A stretch of DNA of 9,049 nt from an uncultured Eubacteriaceae bacterium (GCA_938042265.1 CALIRN010000348.1:1-9049); one strand, 5' to 3'; counted from the first letter of the stretch, positions 1 to 5,491 are shown. Notes: a model not told the origin generated them from the letters alone. Numbers and translations: made by a program.

Positions 1-2
1 CT

Positions 3-1454
3 ATAGTAAATGAAAATGTTATTAAGTCAGATACAATGCAGGCTGTTTGGTGCTTTGCAAGATATATGCTTGTACAGTTTATGGAAACCAATTTTGACGC
101 ACTGGACACTACCAAGGCATATAATCAGCTGCGTAAATATATACGAATTTTTGATGATAACATCAAAGTGATTGAGGCTGAATTGAGCAATACGGAAACT
201 GAGGACTATACCGACCCTAATGGACAAAAGCTCTACTGGACAGCCGTAACAGGTGCAAATGCACATAAATTCTTTACATATACAAGTCCGTTGACGATAG
301 CTGCATCGGAACGCCCTGAGGGACTTACGGATGCTGAGTTTGAAAACTTATATACTGTAAAGGTAAGAAAGACTGTTGCAGAATACGTAAAATGTAGTTT
401 AGGTTTTCCGATTAGCGCAAACGGAACGGGTGAGCCTGAGCTGGTGTTTGGCACAGGTGACAGCTCGGGCAACGGGAAGTATTATTTTGTTAAGGATAGT
501 GATAGCGGTAGGTTTGTTTATACAAGCCGATTTGACGGTAAAGAGAGGGGATTTAAGCTACTTGACGATGGTAGTTATTATACTAACGACGGTGATAATT
601 GGCTTAAACTTGGTGCATCTCTTGGCGGTAACGTTAAGATAATTGACCACGAGCCAACAGAGGCGGACTTAACAGGCGAAAGTACGGTGATTGTAAGGTA
701 TGATAGCACTACAACACCTGCCCTAAGCGGTGATATGGGTACACTGTTTAATACAAGCAATACATATGTAGAAGTGCCAACAGTGGGCGATATAACAATA
801 TCACCTGCAGAAGTAACAGTATATTATGGCGGCACGCAGCAGTTTATCTGTAATGTTGATAACGTAACGTGGAGCATAAGCGGTGCTGCAAGTGACAGCA
901 CAAGTATTGCCGCAGATGGTCTGCTTACAGTAGCAGCAGATGAAACATCAACCAATTTAACTGTTAAAGTTGCCAGTAATTTGAATCAAAATAGATTTGC
1001 TGTAGCAAATGTGGCATTAACAGCAAAGCTTGTATCCGGCGATAGGTTGTACCTGTTCAATAACGGTTTAACGGAGGTAGCCGGTGATATTGCCGCACAA
1101 TATACACAATCCGGCAATGCAGTGTCTTTTGTTTTTGGTAATACCATTACACGCAGTCGCAGTTGGGCACAAAATACCACAACTATAGCTTATTTTTCCA
1201 ACAAAATTGATTTAAGCGATTACTCATCATTAAATTTGCATTTTGTTACATCATCTACAGTAGGTTCGTTTTCGGTAGTTGGCTATCGAGCGGATACAAC
1301 TATGCAAAACAATACGTCGTATACATACCAAAACTTACAAGATGCAAGCGACTATACACTAATCTTTGGCATTACCGCTCTTACAGGTGAGATGTACTTA
1401 GCTTTAGGTGCAACAAATGGTATTATAGAAATAGACAAAATCTGGCTTGAATAA
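3..1454 (+). CDS. Phage tail-fibre-like protein with Ig-like (Big_2-type) domain, 5' partial
   Basis: The reading frame is open from base 3 and enters from outside the window. The first in-frame ATG (36) has no ribosome site, so the true start lies upstream. Counting codons from base 3, about 264-340 form a bacterial Ig-like domain: it begins ITISPAEVTVYYGGTQQF, has a central WSISG strand and ends in a SIAADGLLTV-type segment, as in Big_2 domains of phage and surface adhesins. Codons 341-483 are rich in beta-strand residues, with alternating aromatic and Ser/Thr positions, and look like a terminal beta-sandwich. The part before the Ig domain has many Gly, Asp and Tyr and no recognisable catalytic motif. 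No signal peptide or membrane segment is visible. A receptor-binding fibre or other distal tail protein is inferred from the Ig-like domain, the composition and the repeat protein that follows. The exact structural role is not certain. Confidence 0.7.
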   Translation: MVNENVIKSDTMQAVWCFARYMLVQFMETNFDALDTTKAYNQLRKYIRIFDDNIKVIEAELSNTETEDYTDPNGQKLYWTAVTGANAHKFFTYTSPLTIAASERPEGLTDAEFENLYTVKVRKTVAEYVKCSLGFPISANGTGEPELVFGTGDSSGNGKYYFVKDSDSGRFVYTSRFDGKERGFKLLDDGSYYTNDGDNWLKLGASLGGNVKIIDHEPTEADLTGESTVIVRYDSTTTPALSGDMGTLFNTSNTYVEVPTVGDITISPAEVTVYYGGTQQFICNVDNVTWSISGAASDSTSIAADGLLTVAADETSTNLTVKVASNLNQNRFAVANVALTAKLVSGDRLYLFNNGLTEVAGDIAAQYTQSGNAVSFVFGNTITRSRSWAQNTTTIAYFSNKIDLSDYSSLNLHFVTSSTVGSFSVVGYRADTTMQNNTSYTYQNLQDASDYTLIFGITALTGEMYLALGATNGIIEIDKIWLE

Positions 1455-1486
1455 GTCGTGACCATTAATTGATATAAGTGTGCCTT

Positions 1487-1861
1487 ATGGCTACAGATGA
1501 TAATGCAGGCTATCCGCATATAATAGGCTATCCGCCTGATGATACCGTTTTTACGGGATATCAGCAGCCTAAGCCGCCTAACAGTTGGAAAATTGACAGT
1601 AATAATGCAGGCTATCCGCATATAATAGGCTATCCACCCGATGAAACAGAGTTTACAGGATACCAAGACCCCAAGCCATTAAATAGCTGGAAACGAGATG
1701 ATTACAACAACGGTGGTTATCCGTATACGTGGGGATTTACGGAAATTGTGCCAGGACAAACTAACATATTTTTAAAAACGGCTGACGGTTTAGTAACGTT
1801 GACAGCTTATTACAAATATACAGGCGGTTTAATACCGCTGACATTTATAAAACAAATTTAA
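1487..1861 (+). CDS. Small tandem-repeat phage protein (GYPHIIGYPPD repeats), putative tail component
   Basis: This 124-residue protein begins 32 bases after the fibre-like gene ends. A GTG at 1478 could add three residues, and an in-frame TAA at 1475 prevents any earlier start. Neither start has a good ribosome site, so translational coupling to the upstream gene is likely. The first two thirds consist of two near-identical units, NAGYPHIIGYPPD followed by FTGYQ.PKP.NSWK, 34 codons apart. A third, diverged unit (GGYPYTWGF) leads into a short beta-rich tail. Repeats of the GYPxxxGxP and P..W.I.. kind occur at the ends of phage minor structural and baseplate proteins, which together with its position supports a tail role. 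It could be a detached C-terminal segment of the upstream fibre. I do not recognise a named family. Confidence 0.6.
   Translation: MATDDNAGYPHIIGYPPDDTVFTGYQQPKPPNSWKIDSNNAGYPHIIGYPPDETEFTGYQDPKPLNSWKRDDYNNGGYPYTWGFTEIVPGQTNIFLKTADGLVTLTAYYKYTGGLIPLTFIKQI
1501..1635 (+). repeat. In-gene direct repeat, two identical 33-bp copies
   Basis: Bases 1501-1533 and 1603-1635 are identical over 33 bp (both start TAATGCAGGCTATCCGCATA) and are offset by 102 bp, exactly 34 codons. The sequence between and after them is similar but diverged. A third copy at about 1709-1738 is recognisable only at the protein level. Complete DNA identity of two copies among diverged flanks points to recent duplication or gene conversion inside the repeat protein gene. 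Confidence 0.9.
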
Positions 1862-1918
1862 TAGTATTTCTCATTTTATATACCCTAATAAATATTATAT
1901 ATATAAAGGAGAAATTTT

Positions 1919-2668
1919 ATGGACAGTTTTATTTCATGGATTGGAGGCAAGAAATTATTAAGAAAAAGAATAATAGCCGAATTTCCTGAACAATATGACA
2001 GGTATATTGAAGTTTTTGGTGGAGCAGGTTGGGTTATGTTTGGCTTAGATACCATACCAAAGTTAGAGGTTTTTAATGATATAAATAAGGATTTGATTAA
2101 CTTGTATAGGTGTATTAAATATCATCCGCAGGAACTTCAAAGGGAATTACGTTTTGTGACGGTTTCAAGGGAATTATTTAACAATTATAAGAGTCAATTA
2201 AATGCAGAGGGTCTTACTGATATACAAAGAGCTGCAAGATATTTTACAGTTATTAAATCCAGCTTTGGAAGCAATAGAAAAAATTTTGGGTGCTCAAAGA
2301 AAAATTTGTTTTCAGGTATTGAACGTTTTTCTGAAATACATACAAGATTGCAAAACACTATAATTGAAAATAATGATTTTGTGAGCCTTATTAAGACTTA
2401 TGACAGAGCTAACGCTTTATTTTATTGCGATCCTCCTTATTTTGGTACTGAAAAATATTATAGTGATGATTTCAAGGAAAATCACGAAAATCTGTCTAGT
2501 ACATTATCAAATATAAAAGGCAAATTTATTTTGTCTTATAATGATTGTGAGTATATTCGTAACTTATATAGGGAATACAATATTATGTCTGTATATAGAT
2601 GTAACAATCTTAGAAGTAAAAACGGAGAAGTAGGCAAGTATAATGAGATTATTATTAAAAACTACTAA
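1919..2668 (+). CDS. DNA adenine-N6 methyltransferase, D12 (Dam-like) class
   Basis: The 249-residue protein should transfer a methyl group from S-adenosylmethionine to adenine N6 in a specific DNA site. Visible motifs are the N-terminal WIGGKK (7-12), the SAM-binding loop EVFGGAG (31-37), an acidic NDIN (53-56) that fits the SAM-ribose contact, and the catalytic DPPY (171-174). This order, SAM motif before DPPY, is that of the alpha/D12 class. The length is close to that of phage Dam-type enzymes, and no restriction partner is adjacent, so it is an orphan methyltransferase. The start is fixed by AAAGGAGA at 1905-1912, seven bases before the ATG. The gene is clearly more AT-rich than the tail genes, which suggests separate acquisition. 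Likely roles are protecting phage DNA from host restriction or affecting phage gene expression. The target site cannot be read from the sequence. Confidence 0.93.
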   Translation: MDSFISWIGGKKLLRKRIIAEFPEQYDRYIEVFGGAGWVMFGLDTIPKLEVFNDINKDLINLYRCIKYHPQELQRELRFVTVSRELFNNYKSQLNAEGLTDIQRAARYFTVIKSSFGSNRKNFGCSKKNLFSGIERFSEIHTRLQNTIIENNDFVSLIKTYDRANALFYCDPPYFGTEKYYSDDFKENHENLSSTLSNIKGKFILSYNDCEYIRNLYREYNIMSVYRCNNLRSKNGEVGKYNEIIIKNY

Positions 2669-2735
2669 ATTACTAATTTGGTAATAATATAACAAAATGG
2701 GTAAAAATATTCCGTATTTGGTATAATAAATACGG
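2669..2735 (+). promoter_or_regulatory. Repressor promoter with palindromic operator
   Basis: Bases 2712-2735 form a perfect inverted repeat, CCGTATTT - GGTATAAT - AAATACGG, with 8-bp arms. Its centre contains an extended -10 element, TGGTATAAT (2719-2727). No good -35 box lies 17 bp upstream, so the TG extension probably compensates. A weaker inverted repeat, ATTAC-N7-GTAAT (2669-2685), shares the ATTTGGTA core and may be a second operator half. Predicted transcription starts about ten bases before the repressor ATG at 2746, so a protein bound at the palindrome would block the polymerase directly. Autoregulation by the adjacent HTH protein is inferred. Confidence 0.7.
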
Positions 2736-2745
2736 GGTATATAGA

Positions 2746-3021
2746 ATGATTAAATCAAATTTACCAGTGTTACTTGCTAAAAGGAGATGGACACAGGCTG
2801 ATTTGGCTAGAAAAACAGGAATACGACCTGCAACTATTAATCAAATATATCATAATTTTGCAGAAAGGGTAAACCTTGAACACATAGACCGAATTTGTGA
2901 AGTGTTGGAATGCAATATAGGTGATATATTTGAATATCAGCCTAACAAAATAAAAAAAACAGGTCAAAATCTTATTTTAGAAGAACATGGGAACAGGAAA
3001 AATAATGTATCTGCTGAGTAG
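2746..3021 (+). CDS. Cro/CI-type (XRE) helix-turn-helix regulator
   Basis: This is a 91-residue DNA-binding protein. Residues 6-62 form a five-helix Cro/CI domain: LLAKRRWTQADLARKTGI gives helix 1 and the turn, RPATINQIYHNF is the recognition helix, and VNLEHIDRICEVLECNIGDIFEY is the usual closing segment of small phage and mobile-element regulators (HTH_26-like). Residues 66-91 form a basic, polar tail without a recognised domain. The ribosome site is modest (GGGG at 2734-2737), and the predicted mRNA leader is only about ten bases. A palindromic operator overlaps its promoter, and a strong terminator overlaps its 3' end, so it is a one-gene unit. It probably represses itself and perhaps neighbouring accessory genes. 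Its small size argues against its being the main CI repressor, but this cannot be excluded. Confidence 0.88.
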   Translation: MIKSNLPVLLAKRRWTQADLARKTGIRPATINQIYHNFAERVNLEHIDRICEVLECNIGDIFEYQPNKIKKTGQNLILEEHGNRKNNVSAE

Positions 3022-3054
3022 AGTGTTAGTTCAAAAAGCAGGTACATTATTTTT
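2998..3054 (+). terminator. Intrinsic terminator overlapping the end of the HTH gene
   Basis: AATGTATCTGC (3004-3014) pairs with GCAGGTACATT (3038-3048), with one wobble. The stem extends through flanking A/T pairs to about 17 bp. Its 23-base loop contains the HTH stop codon, and the stem is followed by a T-rich run (3049-3056). The A-rich left flank means it may also terminate transcription from the right. It isolates the repressor unit from the membrane-protein unit. Confidence 0.8.
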
Positions 3055-3180
3055 TGTTTGATTTTTGACATAGCTTGTGCGAAAATTTGACAAATGAAAT
3101 GCCAGCTTACACTTTGTGATTGCTGCTATAGAAGATAAAATAAAGAAAATGAATAAAAAGTAAAATATTACCTCCTGCTA

Positions 3181-3209
3181 TTGCTAAATATGAGCTGTTT
3201 TGGTATAAT
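3181..3209 (+). promoter_or_regulatory. Sigma-A-type promoter for the zinc-ribbon gene and type II mini-array
   Basis: TTGCTA (3181-3186), a 17-bp spacer and TATAAT (3204-3209), extended by TG at 3201-3202, predict a start near 3216. The strong ribosome site GAGAGGAGG (3223-3231) lies shortly before the ATG at 3240. The TTGGTATAAT core is the same as in the HTH promoter at 2718-2727. Confidence 0.75.
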
Positions 3210-3239
3210 TATTACTTAAAAAGAGAGGAGGATATTTTT

Positions 3240-3917
3240 ATGGCACTTATTAAATGCAGGGAGTGTGGAAAGGAAGTATCGAGCGAAGCAAAATTCTGTC
3301 CAAATTGTGGCTGTCCTGTTAATATGATTATGCAGGCGGATAAAGCCGTTAAAGAAAAAGACGGTAAGATTGGCTGTGTTTCGGGGTGTTTAATAGGCAT
3401 TTTGATTTTTGTTGCGTTTATTGCCATATGTTCCGCAATGGGAAGTAATTATATGTCAAAGGTTGAACAGAATACCCAGACACAAACTACAACAACGGTT
3501 GTAAATACTGTTTTTAACGCCCCCGCATTTATTAATAGGGGAGAACAGCGCCCATTTACGGAGCAGGAATTGAGAAATGTTATGGGCGAACCCGATGACA
3601 TTGAAGAATGGAATTACACTACAGGCGCGGGAGTTGTGTACCCCATAAGAACCTTATATTATAATGGCGGTGATGAGTATAAATTCAATAATGATACATT
3701 AAGAAGAGTAACACTGTTAAAGCCCATACAATTTAACTCGGTAGATGATTTTATTGAAATGTTCGGTTGCCATAAATATACCAATACCACAATAAACGAT
3801 ACGGGAGCTGCATATGTAGTACATAATTGCGGTATATACGAACTACACGTTTACTATGAAAACGGAGAAACATGGAGAGTAGATATCAGCTATTCGGATT
3901 TGTTTGATAAACCGTAA
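3240..3917 (+). CDS. Zinc-ribbon single-pass membrane protein with external SmpA/BLIP-like repeats
   Basis: The protein has 225 residues. Residues 6-23 carry four cysteines, CxxC-10 residues-CxxC (C6, C9, C20, C23), a zinc-ribbon of the kind found at the N-terminus of many Firmicutes membrane proteins. A charged linker leads to one hydrophobic segment at about 46-66 (CLIGILIFVAFIAICSAM). The remaining 155 residues, starting with a Thr/Gln-rich stalk (75-90), would lie outside the cell. The external part seems to hold two similar units: a helix ending in 'MGEPDD' or 'MFGC', then strands ending in YKFNNDTLRRV or YYENGETWRVDIS. This pattern recalls small SmpA/BLIP-like folds. I do not know its function. 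Phage-encoded surface proteins with this layout could alter the host envelope or exclude other phages, but that is conjecture. It has its own promoter, and its mRNA runs into the CRISPR-like repeats five bases after the stop. Confidence 0.78.
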   Translation: MALIKCRECGKEVSSEAKFCPNCGCPVNMIMQADKAVKEKDGKIGCVSGCLIGILIFVAFIAICSAMGSNYMSKVEQNTQTQTTTTVVNTVFNAPAFINRGEQRPFTEQELRNVMGEPDDIEEWNYTTGAGVVYPIRTLYYNGGDEYKFNNDTLRRVTLLKPIQFNSVDDFIEMFGCHKYTNTTINDTGAAYVVHNCGIYELHVYYENGETWRVDISYSDLFDKP

Positions 3918-3922
3918 ATATT

Positions 3923-4024
3923 GTTTTAGAGCAGTGTAATTTCATATGGTAGTCAAACCCACATAGACTACACCTGTATCAACCCACAGTTTGAGAGCAG
4001 TGTAATATAACATGGTAGTCAAAC
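3923..4024 (+). CRISPR. Type II-A-like mini-CRISPR array: two 36-nt repeats, one 30-nt spacer
   Basis: Repeat 1 is 3923-3958 and repeat 2 is 3989-4024, each 36 nt, separated by exactly 30 nt. Both begin GTTT(T/G)AGAGCAGTGTAAT and end ATGGTAGTCAAAC; 32 of 36 positions match. The differences are at position 5 and in the centre (19, 21 and 23). The GTTTTAGAGC start, the terminal GTTT/AAAC complementarity and the 36/30 geometry are hallmarks of type II-A arrays, where the first half of the repeat pairs with tracrRNA for Cas9. No cas9, cas1, cas2 or anti-repeat tracrRNA is present in the window, so activity would need host factors. The array starts five bases after the zinc-ribbon stop and ends two bases before an intrinsic terminator. 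It is therefore probably transcribed from the promoter at 3181-3209. By type II-A convention the guide is the spacer plus the start of repeat 2. Confidence 0.85.
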
Positions 4025-4026
4025 AC

Positions 4027-4059
4027 AAAAAACCACCTTGCAGTTCAGGGTGGTTTTTT
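4027..4059 (+). terminator. Intrinsic terminator closing the type II mini-array
   Basis: AAAAAACCACC (4027-4037) pairs perfectly with GGTGGTTTTTT (4049-4059), an 11-bp stem with an 11-base loop and a T6 run at its 3' side. It lies two bases beyond repeat 2, so the mini-array forms the very 3' end of a transcript. The A6 on the left arm could make it act in both directions. Confidence 0.88.
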
Positions 4060-4083
4060 GGTGGAAAAATTTTAAAATTCCTC

Positions 4084-4128
4084 TTGACTTTTTGGCAGAC
4101 GTTAAGTATACTATACTTAGTGGCAGAC
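4084..4128 (+). promoter_or_regulatory. Promoter with 17-bp palindromic operator and direct repeats, upstream of the RHH gene
   Basis: TTGACT (4084-4089), a 17-bp spacer and TATACT (4107-4112) form a near-consensus promoter. A perfect palindrome, TAAGTATA-C-TATACTTA (4103-4119), covers the -10 box. The octamer TGGCAGAC flanks it at 4093-4100 and 4121-4128, and a third copy lies inside the coding region at 4161-4168. Ribbon-helix-helix proteins bind short repeated or palindromic sites and commonly control their own promoters, so autoregulation by the next gene is likely. Confidence 0.75.
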
Positions 4129-4146
4129 AAAAAGTGAGGTGATTAT

Positions 4147-4323
4147 ATGAGTCCACGAACTGGCAGACCTCCAATAAAAAATCCTAAATCCGAAAGGATT
4201 ACTGTGCGTTTAGGTTGTGATGAAAGTAATATACTTAATAAATATTGTGAACAAGAACATTTAGAACGTGCAGAAGCTATAAGGCGGGGAATAAGAAAAT
4301 TGGAAACTGACATAAAAGAATAA
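4147..4323 (+). CDS. Ribbon-helix-helix (CopG/Arc-type) regulator
   Basis: This short gene encodes 58 residues, MSPRTGRPPIKNPKSERITV and onward. A basic N-terminal arm with a GRPP motif precedes the DNA-contacting strand SERITVRL (15-22). Helix A (about 25-39) and helix B, RAEAIRRGIRKL (41-52), follow, which is the standard ribbon-helix-helix layout. Such proteins bind DNA as dimers, with the paired strands in the major groove. The start is supported by GTGAGGTGAT at about 4135-4144, just before the ATG at 4147, and by a near-consensus promoter with a palindrome on the -10 box. No toxin gene follows directly. Downstream are a structured RNA leader, a small phage protein and an antirepressor, so a regulatory role in the phage decision module is more likely than an antitoxin role. 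Confidence 0.85.
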   Translation: MSPRTGRPPIKNPKSERITVRLGCDESNILNKYCEQEHLERAEAIRRGIRKLETDIKE

Positions 4324-4325
4324 AA

Positions 4326-4459
4326 AGAGCATAAACGGTATAAAAGGTTTGGCGACCACCGAATATGCTCTGTACCCGAGAGAAATCTCTCTGAAAATAT
4401 TATACCATTCAGAGGGACTTCTTTCAAGTACGAATTTTCAAAACGAAAGGAGTTTTTTT
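4326..4459 (+). ncRNA. Structured leader RNA with tandem hairpins, ribosome-site sequestration and T-run
   Basis: Three consecutive hairpins fill the gap between the RHH gene and the next ORF. Stem 1: AGAGCATA (4326-4333) with TATGCTCT (4364-4371), continued past a symmetric AA/AA loop by CGGT (4336-4339) with ACCG (4358-4361), then GGT with ACC. Stem 2: a 10-bp stem, 4386-4395 with 4408-4417, containing one G-U pair. It competes with a smaller hairpin, GAGAG-AAAT-CTCTC (4378-4391). Stem 3: CTTCTTTC (4418-4425) pairs with GAAAGGAG (4445-4452), the Shine-Dalgarno sequence of the next gene, and is followed at once by T7 (4453-4459). Stem 3 could thus block ribosome binding or act as an attenuating terminator. 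A regulated leader controlling the antirepressor operon is inferred. I do not match it to a known riboswitch class. Confidence 0.55.
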
Positions 4460-4460
4460 A

Positions 4461-4664
4461 ATGGCAAAATTAAATGTAATGAAAACTATTGAACAAGCCC
4501 AAAAGTGTATTCGCTCGGGTTATACAATGAGCTATGATGCTATGCAAGAACTTTATAAAAAGAATTGTAACGAACCGTGGAATATGATGTGCGATAGCTT
4601 TTTCTTAGGCTATGCGCAGGGATTGAAAGCGGCTAAAGCTGAAATAAGGAGGAAAAAATTATGA
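4461..4664 (+). CDS. Small phage protein of unknown function, first gene of the antirepressor operon
   Basis: This is a 67-residue protein. The N-terminal half is helical and polar. The C-terminal half contains WNMMCDSFFLGYAQGLKAAKAEIRRKKL, a short semi-hydrophobic helix followed by a basic tail, a form common in small prophage proteins beside antirepressors. It has no recognised domain or catalytic motif. The start is set by AAAGGAG at 4446-4452. The gene ends in an ATGA overlap with the antirepressor (its TGA is 4662-4664; the next ATG is 4661), and the antirepressor ribosome site AAGGAGG lies inside its last codons. The two are therefore translationally coupled, and control of the leader upstream would govern both. 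Confidence 0.75.
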   Translation: MAKLNVMKTIEQAQKCIRSGYTMSYDAMQELYKKNCNEPWNMMCDSFFLGYAQGLKAAKAEIRRKKL

Positions 4665-5407
4665 ACGATTTACAGATTTTTGAAAATGCCGAATTTGGTG
4701 AGTTGAGGACGATACAGACAGAGGACAGAACTTTGTTTTGTGGCAGTGATGTTGCAAAGGCTTTGGGCTATAAAAGACCAAACGATGCCATTTCAGCGCA
4801 TTGTAGGGCTACGGTAAAATACAGTACCCCTATTAGCGGTAAGATTCAAGAGATTAATTTTATCTCGGAGGGAGATGTCTACCGCCTTATTACTCACAGC
4901 AAGCTACCTGCGGCAGAAAAATTTGAAAGCTGGGTATTTGACGAGGTATTACCTACCGTACATAAGCACGGTGCATATATGACACCTGAAAAGTTGGAGG
5001 AAGTGATATTAAATCCTGACACTATGATAAAACTTTGCACCGCCTTAAAGGAAGAACAGGACAAAAACAAGGCTTTACAGGCTGTGAATTCGCAGCTTAC
5101 GGTTGACAACACCATAATGAAACCGAAAGCGGATTACTTTGACGAGCTTGTAGACAGAAATCTGCTTACCAATTTTACCGATACTGCTAAATTGTTAAAG
5201 GTGAAAAGAAAGGCATTTATACAGTTTCTTTTAGACCGCAAGTACATATTCAGAGATAAGAAAGGAAATTTAAAGCCGTATGCAGGTAAAAAGGATTTGT
5301 TTGAGATAAAGGAAAGCTTTAACGAAAAAACCAAATGGAAAGGCGAGCAAACTTTGATAACCCCGAAAGGCAGGGAAACATTCAGATTGCTTATGATAAA
5401 TAAATAA
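4661..5407 (+). CDS. Phage antirepressor, BRO-N plus KilAC domains
   Basis: This is a 248-residue protein of the two-domain antirepressor type. Residues 3-105 are a BRO-N domain: FGELRTIQTEDRTLFCGSDV, the ALGYKRPNDAI segment, INFISEGDVYRLITHSKL and FESWVFDEVLPTVHKHGAYM are its characteristic blocks. Residues 125-150 are a charged, probably coiled-coil linker. Residues 150-245 are a KilAC (ANT) domain: KADYFDELVDRNLLTNFTDT, the FIQFLLDRKYIFRD segment and LITPKGRETF. Family members bind DNA and/or repressor proteins and promote lytic growth. The length is typical, and both domains look intact. It is translated from an ATGA overlap with the preceding small gene. What is unusual is its place between two mini-CRISPR arrays and upstream of a tape measure gene, rather than in an early-gene cluster. 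Confidence 0.93.
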   Translation: MNDLQIFENAEFGELRTIQTEDRTLFCGSDVAKALGYKRPNDAISAHCRATVKYSTPISGKIQEINFISEGDVYRLITHSKLPAAEKFESWVFDEVLPTVHKHGAYMTPEKLEEVILNPDTMIKLCTALKEEQDKNKALQAVNSQLTVDNTIMKPKADYFDELVDRNLLTNFTDTAKLLKVKRKAFIQFLLDRKYIFRDKKGNLKPYAGKKDLFEIKESFNEKTKWKGEQTLITPKGRETFRLLMINK

Positions 5408-5451
5408 CAGAATTTAATATAACTGCATAATATTATCATTCCCTGCGTGTG

Positions 5452-5480
5452 TTGAATTTTATCAAGGAAAATGGTATTAT
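5452..5480 (+). promoter_or_regulatory. Possible promoter just upstream of the type I-C mini-array
   Basis: TTGAAT (5452-5457), a 17-bp gap and TATTAT (5475-5480), extended by TG at 5472-5473, would start transcription near 5487, about five bases before the first full repeat. The same bases can also be read as a decayed repeat plus spacer, and TGG TAT TAT may simply be codons of a captured phage gene. The promoter call is therefore tentative. Confidence 0.4.
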
Positions 5481-5491
5481 GATTATGCAGG

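Noticed and set aside
1818..1840. A hairpin (GCGGT/ACCGC) near the end of the repeat protein gene.
   Set aside because: It lies within coding sequence and no T-run follows, so it is not called a terminator.
3065..3092. Two TTGACA hexamers 22 bp apart in the gap after the HTH gene.
   Set aside because: No acceptable -10 box lies about 17 bp downstream of either, so no promoter is called. The rest of 3055-3180 shows no convincing gene on either strand.
3323..3336. A 14-base identity (18/20 over a longer stretch) between the zinc-ribbon gene and the possible upstream I-C spacer (5478-5491).
   Set aside because: It involves AT-rich, simple sequence, covers only the PAM-distal end of the putative spacer and lacks a seed match. 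Chance similarity is the simplest explanation.
3942..4130. A 62-codon minus-strand open frame over the type II mini-array.
   Set aside because: It crosses both repeats and a terminator. The exact 36/30/36 periodicity explains the sequence better.
4143..4427. A 94-codon minus-strand open frame.
   Set aside because: It lies over the well-supported RHH gene and the hairpin-rich leader, has no ribosome site or promoter and encodes nothing recognisable.
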